Shown: positions 20,230 through 31,527 of the stretch, one piece after another
How positions within the stretch are numbered: the first letter of the stretch is position 1
Layout: each line of letters opens with the position of its first letter
Assembly: GCF_021390395.1 (NCBI RefSeq)
Contig: NZ_JAJUWT010000004.1
Span: forward strand, 338,234 to 402,233
DNA from: Saccharothrix sp. S26
GTDB lineage: Bacteria; Actinomycetota; Actinomycetes; Mycobacteriales; Pseudonocardiaceae
Length of the DNA: 64,000 bases
Direction: 5' to 3'
Position numbers and translations under genes: made by a program
The notes under the pieces: generated by a model
Seen by the model: only the letters and a program-made list of their open reading frames with translations
What the model was told of the DNA's origin: nothing
Database searches by the model: none

Positions 20230-21342
20230 TCAGCCCTTGGCCTGGTTCAGCTGTCCGGTCACCGTGTCGAGCAGTTCGGCCCACGACTTCTCGAACTTGT
20301 CGACGCCTTCGGTCTCCAGCGCGACGAACACGTCGTCGAGGTCGATGCCGACCCCGACCAGCCCGTCGAAGACCTCCTGCGCCTCGGCCGCGCGACCGGT
20401 GACCTTGTCACCCTCGATCTTGCCGTGATCGGCGACCGCGTGCAGGGTCTTCTCCGGCATCGTGTTGACCGTGTCGGCCACCACGAGCTGGTCGACGTAG
20501 CGGGTGTCGGAGTACTGAGGATCCTTCACGCCGGTGGACGCCCACAGTGGACGCTGCGCGCGGGCCCCCTCGGCGGCCAGCGCCTCCCACCGCTCACCGG
20601 TGAACGTCTCCTCGTAGGCGGCGTAGGCCAGCACCGCGTTCGCGATGGCCGCCTTGCCGCGCAGCGCGGCCGCCTCGGGGGTGCCCAGCGCGTCGAGCCG
20701 CTTGTCGATCTCGGTGTCCACCCGGGACACGAAGAACGACGCCACGGAGTGGATGCCGCGCAGGTCGTGGCCTCCTGCCTTGGCCTGCTCCAGGCCCGCG
20801 ATGAACGCCTCCATCACGAGCCGGTAGCGCTCGACGGAGAAGATCAGCGTCACGTTCACGCTGATGCCCTCGGCGAGCACCCGGGTGATCGCGGGCAGGC
20901 CCTCGACCGTGGCGGGGATCTTCACCAGCAGGTTCGGCCGGTCCACGGCCTTGGCCAGGTCCAGCGCCTCGGCGACGGTGGCCTCGGTGTCGTTGGCCAG
21001 CCGCGGGTCGACCTCGATCGACACGCGGCCGTCGACGCCGTCGGTGGCGGTGTAGAGGTCGCGGAACAGGTCGCACGCGTTGCGCACGTCCGTGGTGGTG
21101 ATCTCCCGCACGGCGGCGTCGGTGTCCGCGCCGCGCGCGGCCAGCTCGCGCACCTGCTCGTCGTAGACCGAGCCGTTGGACAGGGCCGTGGCGAAGATCG
21201 TCGGGTTGGTGGTGACGCCGACCACGTGCTGGTCGGCGATCAACCCGGCGAGGTTGCCGGTGTTGAGCCGCTCGCGGGACAGGTCGTCCAGCCAGATCGA
21301 CACGCCCGCGTCGCTGAGCGCGGCCAGCGGATTGGTGCTCAT
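20230..21342 (-). CDS. tal: Transaldolase
   Basis: 370 residues, usual for the longer actinobacterial TalB-type form. Moves a dihydroxyacetone unit between sugar phosphates. Visible are [13 protein letters not shown] (about 42-54), the Schiff-base Lys in NLLVKIPAT (about 135-143), [11 protein letters not shown] and [10 protein letters not shown]. It follows tkt by 21 bases on the same strand and begins ATG after GGGAGTT. Confidence 0.96.
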   Translation of the reverse strand: MSTNPLAALSDAGVSIWLDDLSRERLNTGNLAGLIADQHVVGVTTNPTIFATALSNGSVYDEQVRELAARGADTDAAVREITTTDVRNACDLFRDLYTATDGVDGRVSIEVDPRLANDTEATVAEALDLAKAVDRPNLLVKIPATVEGLPAITRVLAEGISVNVTLIFSVERYRLVMEAFIAGLEQAKAGGHDLRGIHSVASFFVSRVDTEIDKRLDALGTPEAAALRGKAAIANAVLAYAAYEETFTGERWEALAAEGARAQRPLWASTGVKDPQYSDTRYVDQLVVADTVNTMPEKTLHAVADHGKIEGDKVTGRAAEAQEVFDGLVGVGIDLDDVFVALETEGVDKFEKSWAELLDTVTGQLNQAKG

Positions 21343-21363
21343 CTCGTCAACTCCCTGAAGTCT

Positions 21364-23457
<2,094 letters not shown>

Positions 23458-23712
23458 TGACTTCCAGCTCCAAACTCACTAGGCGGCGGTTGTGACGGCC
23501 GGCGTGAACTTAATCGATCCCGTCAGGCCCGATCCGCGGCTACCAAGGTCCGCCGGCCAGCCTAGTCCGACTCGCGGACCCTCGTAGCACTCACGCTCTG
23601 TGGGTGTACGCACAGGCGTGGTTGGTGCGTTCAGGGAGTACCCGAACGGGCTGCTCGAACCACCCGCGGTTACGATCGGCACCATCCCCGACCTGTTGAG
23701 GAGCGCGACGCG

Positions 23713-24636
23713 ATGAGTGCCGTCACCGAGGCTCCGGCGCGGTCGCCCCGGCAGGTCGTCGGCGCGTACGTGGCGCTGACCAAGCCCCGGGTGATCGAGC
23801 TGCTGCTGATCACCACCATCCCGGCGATGCTCCTGGCCGCCCGCGGCCTGCCGCCGCTGTGGCTGATCGCGTGCACCCTGGCGGGCGGCACCCTGGCCGC
23901 GGGCTCGGCGAACGCGCTCAACTGCTACGTCGACGCCGACATCGACTCGGTCATGAAGCGCACCAGCGCCCGACCGCTGGCCAAGGACGCCATCCCGCCG
24001 CGCAACGCGCTGATCTTCGGCATCGTGCTCGGCGTGGTGTCGTTCGGGTTCCTGTGGCTGACCACGAACCTCATCTCGGCCGTGTTCGCGGTGGCGACGA
24101 TCCTGTTCTACATCTTCGTCTACACCCTGGTGCTCAAGCGTCGGACCTCCCAGAACATCATCTGGGGCGGCATGGCCGGCTGCATGCCGGTGATCATCGG
24201 CTGGTCCTCGGCGACCGGCACGGTGGCGTGGCCCGCGCTGGTGATGTTCGGCGTGATCTTCTTCTGGACGCCGCCGCACACGTGGGCGCTCGCGATGAAG
24301 TTCAAGGAGGACTACGCGCGGGCCGGCGTGCCGATGCTGCCGGTGGTGGCCACGGCGCAGCAGGTCACGCGCCAGATCGTCATCTACTCGTGGATCACGG
24401 TCGCCTGCACGCTGCTGCTCGCGCCGGTGACGTCGTGGATCTACGTCGTGGTGGCGGCCGTGTCGGGCGTGTGGTTCGCGGTGTTCGCGCACCGGCTGCA
24501 CGGCGTCGTGCGGCGGGGCGGGTCGACCAACACGATGAAGTTCTTCCACCTGTCGAACCTGTACCTGATGCTCGTGTTCTGCGGCCTGGCCGTGGACGCG
24601 GTGATCGGGCTGCCGGTGCTCGGCTGGCCGTTCTGA
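23713..24636 (+). CDS. ctaB: Protoheme IX farnesyltransferase
   Basis: 307-residue UbiA-type membrane enzyme, also called CyoE. It adds farnesyl to heme B to make heme O for cytochrome oxidase. Visible are the prenyl diphosphate Asp motif in [15 protein letters not shown] (about 74-88), the second Asp/Glu-rich loop [11 protein letters not shown] and about nine membrane segments. The ATG follows GAGGAG. The tkt-ctaB divergent layout is conserved in actinobacteria. Its partner ctaA is at 40110-41063. Confidence 0.95.
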   Translation: MSAVTEAPARSPRQVVGAYVALTKPRVIELLLITTIPAMLLAARGLPPLWLIACTLAGGTLAAGSANALNCYVDADIDSVMKRTSARPLAKDAIPPRNALIFGIVLGVVSFGFLWLTTNLISAVFAVATILFYIFVYTLVLKRRTSQNIIWGGMAGCMPVIIGWSSATGTVAWPALVMFGVIFFWTPPHTWALAMKFKEDYARAGVPMLPVVATAQQVTRQIVIYSWITVACTLLLAPVTSWIYVVVAAVSGVWFAVFAHRLHGVVRRGGSTNTMKFFHLSNLYLMLVFCGLAVDAVIGLPVLGWPF

Positions 24637-24649
24637 GCTTGATGCGCTT

Positions 24650-24665
24650 TCCGCATATTTGCGGA
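24650..24665. promoter_or_regulatory. Inverted repeat just upstream of the Thr-rich membrane protein
   Basis: TCCGCA-TATT-TGCGGA, a perfect 6-bp inverted repeat in an AT-richer patch. It ends four bases before a -10-like TAGCCT (24670-24675), so it could be an operator. It could equally be a weak terminator for ctaB, whose stop is 14 bases away. Confidence 0.4.
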
Positions 24666-24682
24666 TAGCTAGCCTGATCGAC

Positions 24683-25510
24683 ATGGCTGTGCAGGGGGAT
24701 GGACCGCCACCCGATCGGGGGTCGTTCGACAAGGCGACAGTGGACCGCTGGCAGGTCTTCGGAGGCATGGCCGGCGTCGCCGGGCTGGTGCTCTCCGTGC
24801 TCGGCGGCATCAAGGACCAGGTGCCGCTGTCACTGCTCGCGGCCGGTGCCGTCACCCTGGTGGGCGTCTGGCTCCTCTACCGGTGGGGTCGCCGACCGGA
24901 CCAGCAGCTGACCAAGCACTTCGTGGTGCCGGTGCTGCTGACCGTGGTGGGCGCGGTCACGGGCGGCGTGCTCGTCGGCCTCGAACTGCGTCCGACCGAT
25001 GGCTCCGCCCAGCCTGCCACCACCGGCACCACGACCACCACGACCGCAGGGGACCGCGAGTCCTCCCCGGCCGCGACCACGACCGCAGCGGCTGCCCGGA
25101 CGACCACAACCACCACTACCACTGCGGCTCCGGTCCCCGAGGGGCAGCTCCGCCGCGGCCAGGTGACGATGAACTACGACTACTCCATCGAGCTGGACTC
25201 GACCACCGAGCAGAACGGCGGGGTCACCGCCAAGGCGACGCAGCGGACCGACCTGAAGTACGAAGGCGGCTTCCGGGCCGCGCAAGTCGTCCTCGTGGCG
25301 GAGAAGCTCGCCGAGGCGCCGCCCACCTACCAGGAGTGCGTGGCAGCCACGGCCGTGGACGACTACATCGACAGCGACTTCGTCCGGCAGGGCGCGTCCT
25401 TCTGCGTGAAGACGACAGAGGGCCGCTGGGCCGGTCTGGTGGTGGTCGACGTCGACTCGTACCGCTGGGTCAAGTTCGACCTCGCCGTGTGGAACACGCC
25501 CGGGCAGTGA
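24683..25510 (+). CDS. Membrane protein with Thr-rich linker and extracytoplasmic Cys-pair domain
   Basis: 275 residues, family not recognised. Three membrane segments (about 26-43, 47-65 and 80-100) are followed by a Thr/Ala-rich linker (about 112-150) and a C-terminal extracytoplasmic domain with two Cys (ECVAATAV and FCVKTTEGR), probably a disulphide. The FCVKT-GR pattern resembles sensor-like domains at the C-terminus of many actinobacterial surface proteins; that is from memory. The ATG at 24683 is chosen because TAGCCT sits seven bases before it, with no ribosome site, which suggests a leaderless transcript. Confidence 0.6.
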   Translation: MAVQGDGPPPDRGSFDKATVDRWQVFGGMAGVAGLVLSVLGGIKDQVPLSLLAAGAVTLVGVWLLYRWGRRPDQQLTKHFVVPVLLTVVGAVTGGVLVGLELRPTDGSAQPATTGTTTTTTAGDRESSPAATTTAAAARTTTTTTTTAAPVPEGQLRRGQVTMNYDYSIELDSTTEQNGGVTAKATQRTDLKYEGGFRAAQVVLVAEKLAEAPPTYQECVAATAVDDYIDSDFVRQGASFCVKTTEGRWAGLVVVDVDSYRWVKFDLAVWNTPGQ

Positions 25511-25514
25511 CGCG

Positions 25515-26165
25515 TCAGGACACCGCGGACAGCAGCTCGTTGACCGTCGGGTCGTCCAGCGACTCCACGATGCACGACCACAGCTCCAGGTTCGCCGTGG
25601 CCCACCGCGAGTAGGTGGCCGCCGCCTCCGGGTCGTAGAAGTAGTAGCCGTCGTCGTGCTTGTCCCGCTGCTCGCCGACGATCTTGTGCGCCAGCTCCCT
25701 GAGCGTGATCCCGTTCTCCTCCAGGTAACGGGGCGCGAGCACCACCGGCGTCACCGGCAGGGCCTTGAACAGCGTGTCCGCGTCGGACAGCGCCTGCGCC
25801 TCCGGGGAGATGTCGCGGTGGCGGGTGCGCATCTCGGCCTCCTCGACGATCGCGTCCACCCGCGCCGCGACCTCGTCCGGCACGCCCGCGCGGGCCAGGA
25901 TGTCCAGCCGCAGCCACCGGCCGTCCACCGGCAGCGAGTTGCGCCGGACCATGTAGTTGACGTCGTGGACCAGGGCCGCCACCTCGACCAGCGCGGCGTC
26001 CGAGCCGTTGCGCCGGGCGAAGTGGACGGCCTTGTCGCGCACGAAGCTGACGTGGTGCCAGCCGTGGAACTGCAGTTTCGCGGCCAGGTCGCGGCACAGC
26101 CGCCACACCTCGGCCTCGACCTCGGAGATCGCCTGCGCCGTGACTGTCCTGGTGACAGTACTCAT
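25515..26165 (-). CDS. HD-domain phosphohydrolase
   Basis: 216 residues. HD-superfamily metal-dependent hydrolase: a His in GWHHVSFV (about 35-42), the paired His-Asp in ALVHDVNYM (about 67-75) and the later Asp in LSDADTL (about 145-151) form the H...HD...D metal set. Members hydrolyse nucleotides or phosphoesters; the substrate here is not predictable. The ATG is preceded by GGGAGGG. It is the third gene of a likely operon with the cupin gene (59 bases upstream) and the 2TM protein. Confidence 0.8.
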   Translation of the reverse strand: MSTVTRTVTAQAISEVEAEVWRLCRDLAAKLQFHGWHHVSFVRDKAVHFARRNGSDAALVEVAALVHDVNYMVRRNSLPVDGRWLRLDILARAGVPDEVAARVDAIVEEAEMRTRHRDISPEAQALSDADTLFKALPVTPVVLAPRYLEENGITLRELAHKIVGEQRDKHDDGYYFYDPEAAATYSRWATANLELWSCIVESLDDPTVNELLSAVS

Positions 26166-26224
26166 TGGACCCTCCCGTGCCGGGTGGGCCGATGGTAGGC
26201 GCGCGCGAAGATCCTTGGCGCGGG

Positions 26225-26872
26225 TCACAAGTTCTTCGTCAGGTCCTCCAACCTCGCCTCGACCGGCACGTGCCGGTGGCTGGTCCGGGTGTCGGGGTCG
26301 AAGCTGAGGCTCCACGGGCTGACCGCCCGCGACTTGACAAGGAACGTCATGGTGTCGTCGGCGGCCTTGGGGATGCGGTGGAACTCGTGGGCGAGCATCG
26401 TGCCCGAGGCGCCCTCGTGGGCCTCGGCGCTGCGCAGCAGGGTGGTGGACACGATCTGCGTGCCGCCGTCGGCCACGTCCGCGGTGAAGCGCTCGTGCAG
26501 GTAGGAGCCCGACAGGATGGTGGTGCAGAAGTGGTAGCGGTGGTTGTGGATGGAGTCGGCGTAGCCCGGTCGCCAGTCCCGCTGCGGCTTGTACTCGTGC
26601 AGCCAGAACGTGAACGGCTCGGCCGGCTCGTCCCGCAGGCACCACGCGAAGTGGGTCGTCGTCTCGCGGGACTTGGCGACCACGCGCATCTCGTCCTGCG
26701 GTGAGAGGGCGCGCAGGTGCCCGCGCAGCCTCTCCCGCAGGCCGGGTCGGCCCGCCCACTCGCGGAAACGCCTCTCGACGTGTCCCCAGTGGTCGACGAC
26801 AGGGGGGTCGGCCACGGTGATGAGCGTGGCGAGCTCCGCGAGGGCGGAGAACCCGGTGAACTCGGTGAGCAC
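26225..26872 (-). CDS. Cupin-fold protein, possible metal-binding dioxygenase-like enzyme
   Basis: 215 residues. The central HNHRYHFCTTILSGSYLHE (about 120-138) and a later HEFHRIP (about 171-177) match the two-motif pattern of cupins of the cysteine-dioxygenase-like type (His-x-His, a late Glu, then a distal His). The N-terminal third is helical and unassigned. The GTG start at 26872 is six bases after the 2TM gene's stop, with GGGGAG inside that gene, so translation is likely coupled. Reaction unknown. Confidence 0.6.
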   Translation of the reverse strand: MLTEFTGFSALAELATLITVADPPVVDHWGHVERRFREWAGRPGLRERLRGHLRALSPQDEMRVVAKSRETTTHFAWCLRDEPAEPFTFWLHEYKPQRDWRPGYADSIHNHRYHFCTTILSGSYLHERFTADVADGGTQIVSTTLLRSAEAHEGASGTMLAHEFHRIPKAADDTMTFLVKSRAVSPWSLSFDPDTRTSHRHVPVEARLEDLTKNL

Positions 26873-26878
26873 GGCTTA

Positions 26879-27886
26879 TCAGCTCCCCAGCTGAGCGGAG
26901 GCGGAGAATTCTTTGCGGAATCGGTGGAACTTCTCCTCGAGTGCGCGGAACCCGTCCTCGGTGAGCGGGTTGCCGGTGATCTTCTCGAACAGGGCGAGGA
27001 AGTCCGCCCGACTGGTGCCCGGGGTGATGACGACGTGGAGCCCCGCCTTGGAATTGCTGATGCGCAGGAACTCGGCGCGTTCCATCCCGTAGATGAACGA
27101 GCCCTCCGCGAACCGCACCGTGCGCGGGTAGAGCCGGATGACGCCCGCGCTGGTGTTGCTGTAGAGGGTGAGCCACACGCTGTCGTCGAACAGCTCCAGC
27201 CGGTCCAGCGGCGGGTCCGACACCATCGTCAGGTCGATCCGCGAGCACCGGCCGCGGGCCAGGAACAGGCCGACCAGGCCGATCGAGATCTGCTCGCGCA
27301 GCCTCGCCGCGATCGCGTCGTAGTCGCCGTCCGCGCCTTCGTTGCGCAACAGGTAGCGGGCCCGCCCGCTGATCGCGTCGTCGTCGCGCGGGTCGGCCAG
27401 CACGGCCCTGAGCTCGCACTCCGACTGCGACAGCAGCAGCCTGCCCGCCGCGTAACGGCCCGCGAAGCCGCGGAACACGTACAGCCGGGTCCGTTCCAGG
27501 TCCTGCATCATGACCTGGTTGAACGCCGGGTCGGGTCGTGCGGTCGGCTCGAACACGTGAGTGGGGAAGAACTCGCGGTCCAGCGCCCGGTACTCGGCGG
27601 TGAGCTCGCGCAGCGCCCTGCGGCTCTCCTCCACGACCGGGGTGACCAGCGCCCGTTGCGCGGCCGAACTGGTGATCAACGTCTGCCCGAAACCGACCAC
27701 GGCCGAGATCAACGTGCCGGTGCCGACCGACGTCAGGAACGTGCGCAGCGCTCCTTGATCCATTGTGCTGGAAATGGCCAGGCTGCCGCCGGCAGTGACG
27801 ACCAGGATGAGCAGGAGCAAACCTGTTCTGGTCCAGAACAATTCCTGCAACAGGTTGCTGCGGACGCCCTCGGGCTCCGCGGACAC
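26879..27886 (-). CDS. Two-transmembrane protein with large cytoplasmic domain, function unknown
   Basis: 335 residues. Two membrane segments (about 20-40 and 49-73) are followed by a helical linker and a cytoplasmic alpha/beta domain (about 115-315). The stretch TRLYVFRGFAGRY followed by ELRAVLADPRDD looks like the first strand-helix-strand of a phospholipase D-like fold, but no HKD motif was found, so any such domain is non-catalytic or only similar. The layout resembles membrane sensor/effector proteins. The GTG start has a very strong ribosome site, AAGGAGGTGA. First gene of the 2TM-cupin-HD set, divergent from the FKBP gene. Confidence 0.55.
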   Translation of the reverse strand: MSAEPEGVRSNLLQELFWTRTGLLLLILVVTAGGSLAISSTMDQGALRTFLTSVGTGTLISAVVGFGQTLITSSAAQRALVTPVVEESRRALRELTAEYRALDREFFPTHVFEPTARPDPAFNQVMMQDLERTRLYVFRGFAGRYAAGRLLLSQSECELRAVLADPRDDDAISGRARYLLRNEGADGDYDAIAARLREQISIGLVGLFLARGRCSRIDLTMVSDPPLDRLELFDDSVWLTLYSNTSAGVIRLYPRTVRFAEGSFIYGMERAEFLRISNSKAGLHVVITPGTSRADFLALFEKITGNPLTEDGFRALEEKFHRFRKEFSASAQLGS

Positions 27887-28092
27887 GATGTCACCTCCTT
27901 GGTGGGCACTCGATCGGCCGAATGCTCTCGGTATACGATCAAGTGCGCGCAGTTACTGTACGCGCGAGTACGCAACGGCGGTAGCGGTAATTAGTGGCAC
28001 ATTTGCGGATTGTTTCGTAGATCGACAGCAGCGCACCGTGATCGGCGTTGGGCTGCTGGTGGGGCCGTGGCGCGGCGCGCGGGCGTGAACCC

Positions 28093-28098
28093 TAAGCT
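28093..28098 (+). promoter_or_regulatory. -10 element of a near-leaderless FKBP transcript
   Basis: TAAGCT eight bases before the ATG at 28107, with no ribosome-binding sequence between. This spacing places the transcript start at or within about two bases of the start codon. No convincing -35 box. Confidence 0.4.
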
Positions 28099-28106
28099 CG
28101 GCAACC

Positions 28107-28697
28107 ATGCGTACTGTCGGCCGTACGGCCCTGGCTCTCGTCTCCTTGTTGTCCGCCGGTCTGGCGCTGACCGCGTGCACCGCTAGCGACCGGCCGTCCA
28201 CCCTCACCAACACCCCGCCCACCACCGCCGCCCAGCCCGAGGCGCAGGAGCCCACCGCGGCCGACCTGCCCGAGCCGAGCGGTCCGCCGTGCGAGGTGTC
28301 GCAGTACCAGGTGACGGGCGCGGCGGGGGAGAAGCCCACGATCACCGTCCCGACCGGCTGCACGCCGCAGGACGGCCTCGTGGTCAAGGACCTGACGGAG
28401 GGCACGGGCCCGGAGATCAAGCCCGGCTCCACCGCCGAGCTGCACTACGTGCTGGCCACGTTCCGCGACCAGAAGACCCGTGAGGCGTCGTGGGACAGCG
28501 GCCGGGCGTTCCCGCTGGAGAACATCGGCCAGGCCCAGGTCATCAAGGGCTGGAACGAGGGCCTGATCGGGCTCAAGGAGGGCGGCCGCCGGCTGCTCGT
28601 CGTGCCGTCGGACAAGGGTTACCCCAACGGCAAGGGCGACATCCAGCCGGGCGAGACGCTGATCTTCGTCGTGGACGCGGTCAAGGTCCAGGGCTGA
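28107..28697 (+). CDS. FKBP-type peptidyl-prolyl isomerase lipoprotein
   Basis: 196 residues. A lipoprotein signal with lipobox LTAC (Cys24) predicts anchoring on the outer face of the membrane. A Pro/Thr-rich linker (about 25-60) leads to a C-terminal FKBP domain (about 85-196) with GTGPEIKPGSTAELHYV, FPLENIGQAQVIKGWNEGL and LLVVPSDKGYPNGKGD, the usual active-site landmarks. It probably assists folding of secreted proteins. A shared hairpin terminator follows. Confidence 0.9.
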   Translation: MRTVGRTALALVSLLSAGLALTACTASDRPSTLTNTPPTTAAQPEAQEPTAADLPEPSGPPCEVSQYQVTGAAGEKPTITVPTGCTPQDGLVVKDLTEGTGPEIKPGSTAELHYVLATFRDQKTREASWDSGRAFPLENIGQAQVIKGWNEGLIGLKEGGRRLLVVPSDKGYPNGKGDIQPGETLIFVVDAVKVQG

Positions 28698-28715
28698 GCC
28701 GACCCCGGACGTGAA

Positions 28716-28746
28716 CGAGGGCGGTCCCGCGCCGGGACCGCCCTCG
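28716..28746. terminator. Bidirectional hairpin terminator, FKBP gene / qor
   Basis: Perfect 14-bp stem (28716-28729 with 28733-28746) and a CGC loop, between convergent stops at 28697 and 28760. Confidence 0.85.
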
Positions 28747-28759
28747 CGCACGTCGGGGC

Positions 28760-29731
28760 TCAGGGCACGAGCAGCAGCTTGCCGGTGGTGCGGCGGCCCT
28801 CCAGGTCCTCGTGCGCCCGCCGCGCCTCGGCCAACGGGTAGCGCCCGCCGACCCGCACGGCCAGCGCACCGTCCACGACGGCCTCGAACAGCTCGCGGGT
28901 CCGCCACTCCAGCTCCTCGCGGGTGGCCACGTGCGCGCCCAGCGACGGCCGGGTCAGGAACACCGACCCCGCCTGGTTGAGCCGCTGCGGGTCGACCGGC
29001 GGCACCGCGCCGCTGGACGCGCCGAACAACGCCAGCACGCCGCGCGGCTTGAGGCTGGCCAGGCTCCCGTCGAACGTCGTCCGGCCCACGCCGTCGTACG
29101 CGGCCGCGACGCCCGCGCCGTCGGTCAGCTCGCGCACCACGGGCGCGAAGTCCACCTGGTCGTACCTGATCACCTCGTCCGCGCCGGCCTCGCGCGCCAA
29201 CGCCTCCTTGGCCTCCGTGGACACCGTGCCGATCACCCGCGCGCCCCGCGCCTTGGCCAACTGCACCAGCAGCAGCCCCACGCCACCGGCCGCCGCGTGC
29301 ACGAGGACCGTGTCGCCCTTCTGCACCGGGTACGTCGACGCGACCAGGTAGTGCGCGGTCAAACCCTGGAGCAGCAGCGCGCCCGCCGTGTCGTCGTCCA
29401 CGCCCTCCGGCACCGGCACCGCGTCCTTCACGGGCACCACGGCCTGCTCCGCGTAGCTGCCGAGGGCCTGCGCCCACGCCACCCGGTCGCCCACCGCGAA
29501 CCCGGTGACGTCCGGGCCGACCGCGCTCACCCGGCCCGCGCCCTCCAGCCCCGGCCCGAACGGCAGGTCCAGCGGGTAGCGGCCTTCGCGGTGGTAGCAG
29601 TCGATGAAGTTCACCCCGGCGGCGGCCACGTCCACCAGCAGCTCGCCCGGACCGGGCGACTTCGCCTCCACGTCGGTGAACTCCAGCGCGTCCGGCCCAC
29701 CGGTCGCGCGCACCACCACTGCCTTGGGCAT
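28760..29731 (-). CDS. qor: NADPH:quinone oxidoreductase, zeta-crystallin type
   Basis: 323 residues, zinc-free medium-chain reductase. Visible are the N-terminal GroES-like region with GVNFIDCYHREGRY, the coenzyme site HAAAGGVGLLLVQLAK (about 145-160) and C-terminal GRRTTGKLLLVP. Zinc-ligand cysteines of alcohol dehydrogenases are absent. It reduces quinones with one or two electrons. Its place between ctaB and ctaA matches the mycobacterial order. The ATG follows GGAGGAC. Confidence 0.92.
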   Translation of the reverse strand: MPKAVVVRATGGPDALEFTDVEAKSPGPGELLVDVAAAGVNFIDCYHREGRYPLDLPFGPGLEGAGRVSAVGPDVTGFAVGDRVAWAQALGSYAEQAVVPVKDAVPVPEGVDDDTAGALLLQGLTAHYLVASTYPVQKGDTVLVHAAAGGVGLLLVQLAKARGARVIGTVSTEAKEALAREAGADEVIRYDQVDFAPVVRELTDGAGVAAAYDGVGRTTFDGSLASLKPRGVLALFGASSGAVPPVDPQRLNQAGSVFLTRPSLGAHVATREELEWRTRELFEAVVDGALAVRVGGRYPLAEARRAHEDLEGRRTTGKLLLVP

Positions 29732-29802
29732 GTGTCCGTCCTCCTGTCGCGATGTCCTACGTCAGCACACCAACCGCCGTGACGGCCGGCCTGTTCCGCG
29801 TC

Positions 29803-31425
29803 TCACCCACCGAGAGCGACCCTGCGGGCCAGCCCGAGCGGCAGCGCGCCCGCGCCCGCGATCGTGTCGTGGAACTCGCGCGGCGACCCGGTGAACTCCG
29901 ACCGGATGCGCTCGATCTCCAACGCGCCGGTCAGGTACGACGGGGCCTGCGTCGGCCACGCGCAGTACCGGCTCACCTCGCCGGCGGCCGTGCCCGGCGT
30001 GAGCGACGCCTTCGTGCTCATGAACTCCTCGGCCTCCTCGACACCCATGTCGCCGCAGTGCAGCGCAGTGTCCACGATCATCCGCGCCGCCCGGAACAAC
30101 CGCGCCTCGACGTGCGCCAGCTCCTGCGCGCGTGCCTTGGCCGCGTCACCGACCACCTCGGCGGTGAAGTAGCCGTGCTCGCGCAGCAGCTTCTCCGCGT
30201 ACAGCGCCCAGCCCTCGGAGAAGTACGGGGTGCGGAACACCTTGCGCACCGGCCGGTCCTGCGCGGCCAGCCACGACAGGTGCCAGTGGTGGCCGGGGTA
30301 GGCCTCGTGCACGGCGATCGTGGCCAGCTGGGCGCGCGAGTTCGTGCGCAGCCGCTGGGTCGTCTGCTCGGCGGTGAACCCGTCCGGCGGGAACGGCACG
30401 AAGAAGTGCCCCGTCCGCTGGTCGGTCAGCGGCGGCGGCGACATGTACGACGCCACCGCCAGCACCGGCCGCTGGAACGTCGGCGACGGCACCACCCGGC
30501 ACTGCTCACCCTCGGCGAACGTCACCAGGCCGTGCTCGACCAGGAACTCCCGCGCCCGCCGGGTCTCCGCCTCGTACTCGGCGCGCATCGCCTCCGGCGT
30601 CGGCGGGTGGTCGTCCTGGAACGACGCCATCACCGCGTGCCAGTCGTCGGTCCCGGCCAGCTCGCGCATCTCGGCGTCCAGCTCGGCGTACGCGGCCTTG
30701 CCCCGCTCGTGCAGCTCGGTCGCGCCGTACCCCAGCACCTCCTGCTCGCGCAGCAGCGTCGAGTACAGCGCCTCGCCCATCCGCCAGTCGCCACCGGCGC
30801 GCTCGGCGAACCCGTCCAGGAACGAGGCCAGCTCGTCGAACGCCCGGGCGGCCGGTTCGGCGGCCTCGGCCAGCTCCGCGCGCAGCGCCGGGTCGGACAC
30901 CTCGGCGGGCAGCGTCACGGTCAGGAACGCCCGGCCCGTGCGCGCCTGGTCGGCGGCCCGCCTGACGATCCTCGCCGAGGCCAGCCCGGCGTCCAGGTTC
31001 GCCCGGCACGCGGCCAGCACGGCGGGCACCTCGGCCAGCCGCCGCACCACGCTCGCCACCAGCTCCGGCTCCGGCCGCAGCCGGTTGAGGAACGCGCTGA
31101 ACAACGGGTACAGCACCGCGGTCGTGTAGGTCGACGGGTCACGCCGCCACGCCGGCCACGTCGCCTTCGCCCGCACGCCGCGCAGCACCGAGACGACGAG
31201 GTCGCGGTCCACCGAGCCCTGGAGGTCGTCCGCCTCGACGGCGGCGAACCGTTCCAGCCACGCGTCCGCGCCGCGCTCGTATTCGGTGAACGCGCTCGCG
31301 CTGAAATCGCCGAGGGTGTGGTCGTGGGCCAGTGAGCCGAGCATCGCGGCACTGCCCGGGTTGCGGTCGAAGTGCCAGGCGAGGAACTGTTCGACCAGGT
31401 GGGTGAGGTGTGGGGTATCGGTCAC
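29803..31425 (-). CDS. DUF885 metallopeptidase-like protein
   Basis: 540 residues, DUF885 family. Two signatures are clear: TIAVHEAYPGHHWHL (about 370-384, a zinc-binding HExxxGHH-like motif) and YFSEGWALYAEKL (about 402-414, with a likely third metal ligand Glu). No signal peptide, so probably cytoplasmic. Family members are thought to be carboxypeptidases or aminopeptidases, but few have known substrates. Divergent from the nucleotidyltransferase at 31528. Confidence 0.85.
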   Translation of the reverse strand: MTDTPHLTHLVEQFLAWHFDRNPGSAAMLGSLAHDHTLGDFSASAFTEYERGADAWLERFAAVEADDLQGSVDRDLVVSVLRGVRAKATWPAWRRDPSTYTTAVLYPLFSAFLNRLRPEPELVASVVRRLAEVPAVLAACRANLDAGLASARIVRRAADQARTGRAFLTVTLPAEVSDPALRAELAEAAEPAARAFDELASFLDGFAERAGGDWRMGEALYSTLLREQEVLGYGATELHERGKAAYAELDAEMRELAGTDDWHAVMASFQDDHPPTPEAMRAEYEAETRRAREFLVEHGLVTFAEGEQCRVVPSPTFQRPVLAVASYMSPPPLTDQRTGHFFVPFPPDGFTAEQTTQRLRTNSRAQLATIAVHEAYPGHHWHLSWLAAQDRPVRKVFRTPYFSEGWALYAEKLLREHGYFTAEVVGDAAKARAQELAHVEARLFRAARMIVDTALHCGDMGVEEAEEFMSTKASLTPGTAAGEVSRYCAWPTQAPSYLTGALEIERIRSEFTGSPREFHDTIAGAGALPLGLARRVALGG

Positions 31426-31476
31426 GCCCGCAAGCTACCTCGCGACCGGGCGGACCGGGAGGCGGCGCGAATTCCG

Positions 31477-31505
31477 TTGGAGTTTGCCTGTTGACGCTTT
31501 AAGTT
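31477..31505 (+). promoter_or_regulatory. Promoter for the RlaP-like nucleotidyltransferase
   Basis: TTGGAG (31477-31482), 17 bases, TAAGTT (31500-31505). Good fit to the principal sigma factor. Transcription would start near 31512, shortly before the start codon. Confidence 0.55.
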
Positions 31506-31527
31506 CGTCCGCGTCATCAGAGGGGGA

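Noticed and set aside
29751..29770. Possible lone, degraded copy of the 22-bp unit (TGTCCTACGTCAGCAC)
   Set aside because: The resemblance covers 13-15 bases with a deletion and could be chance; no neighbouring unit.
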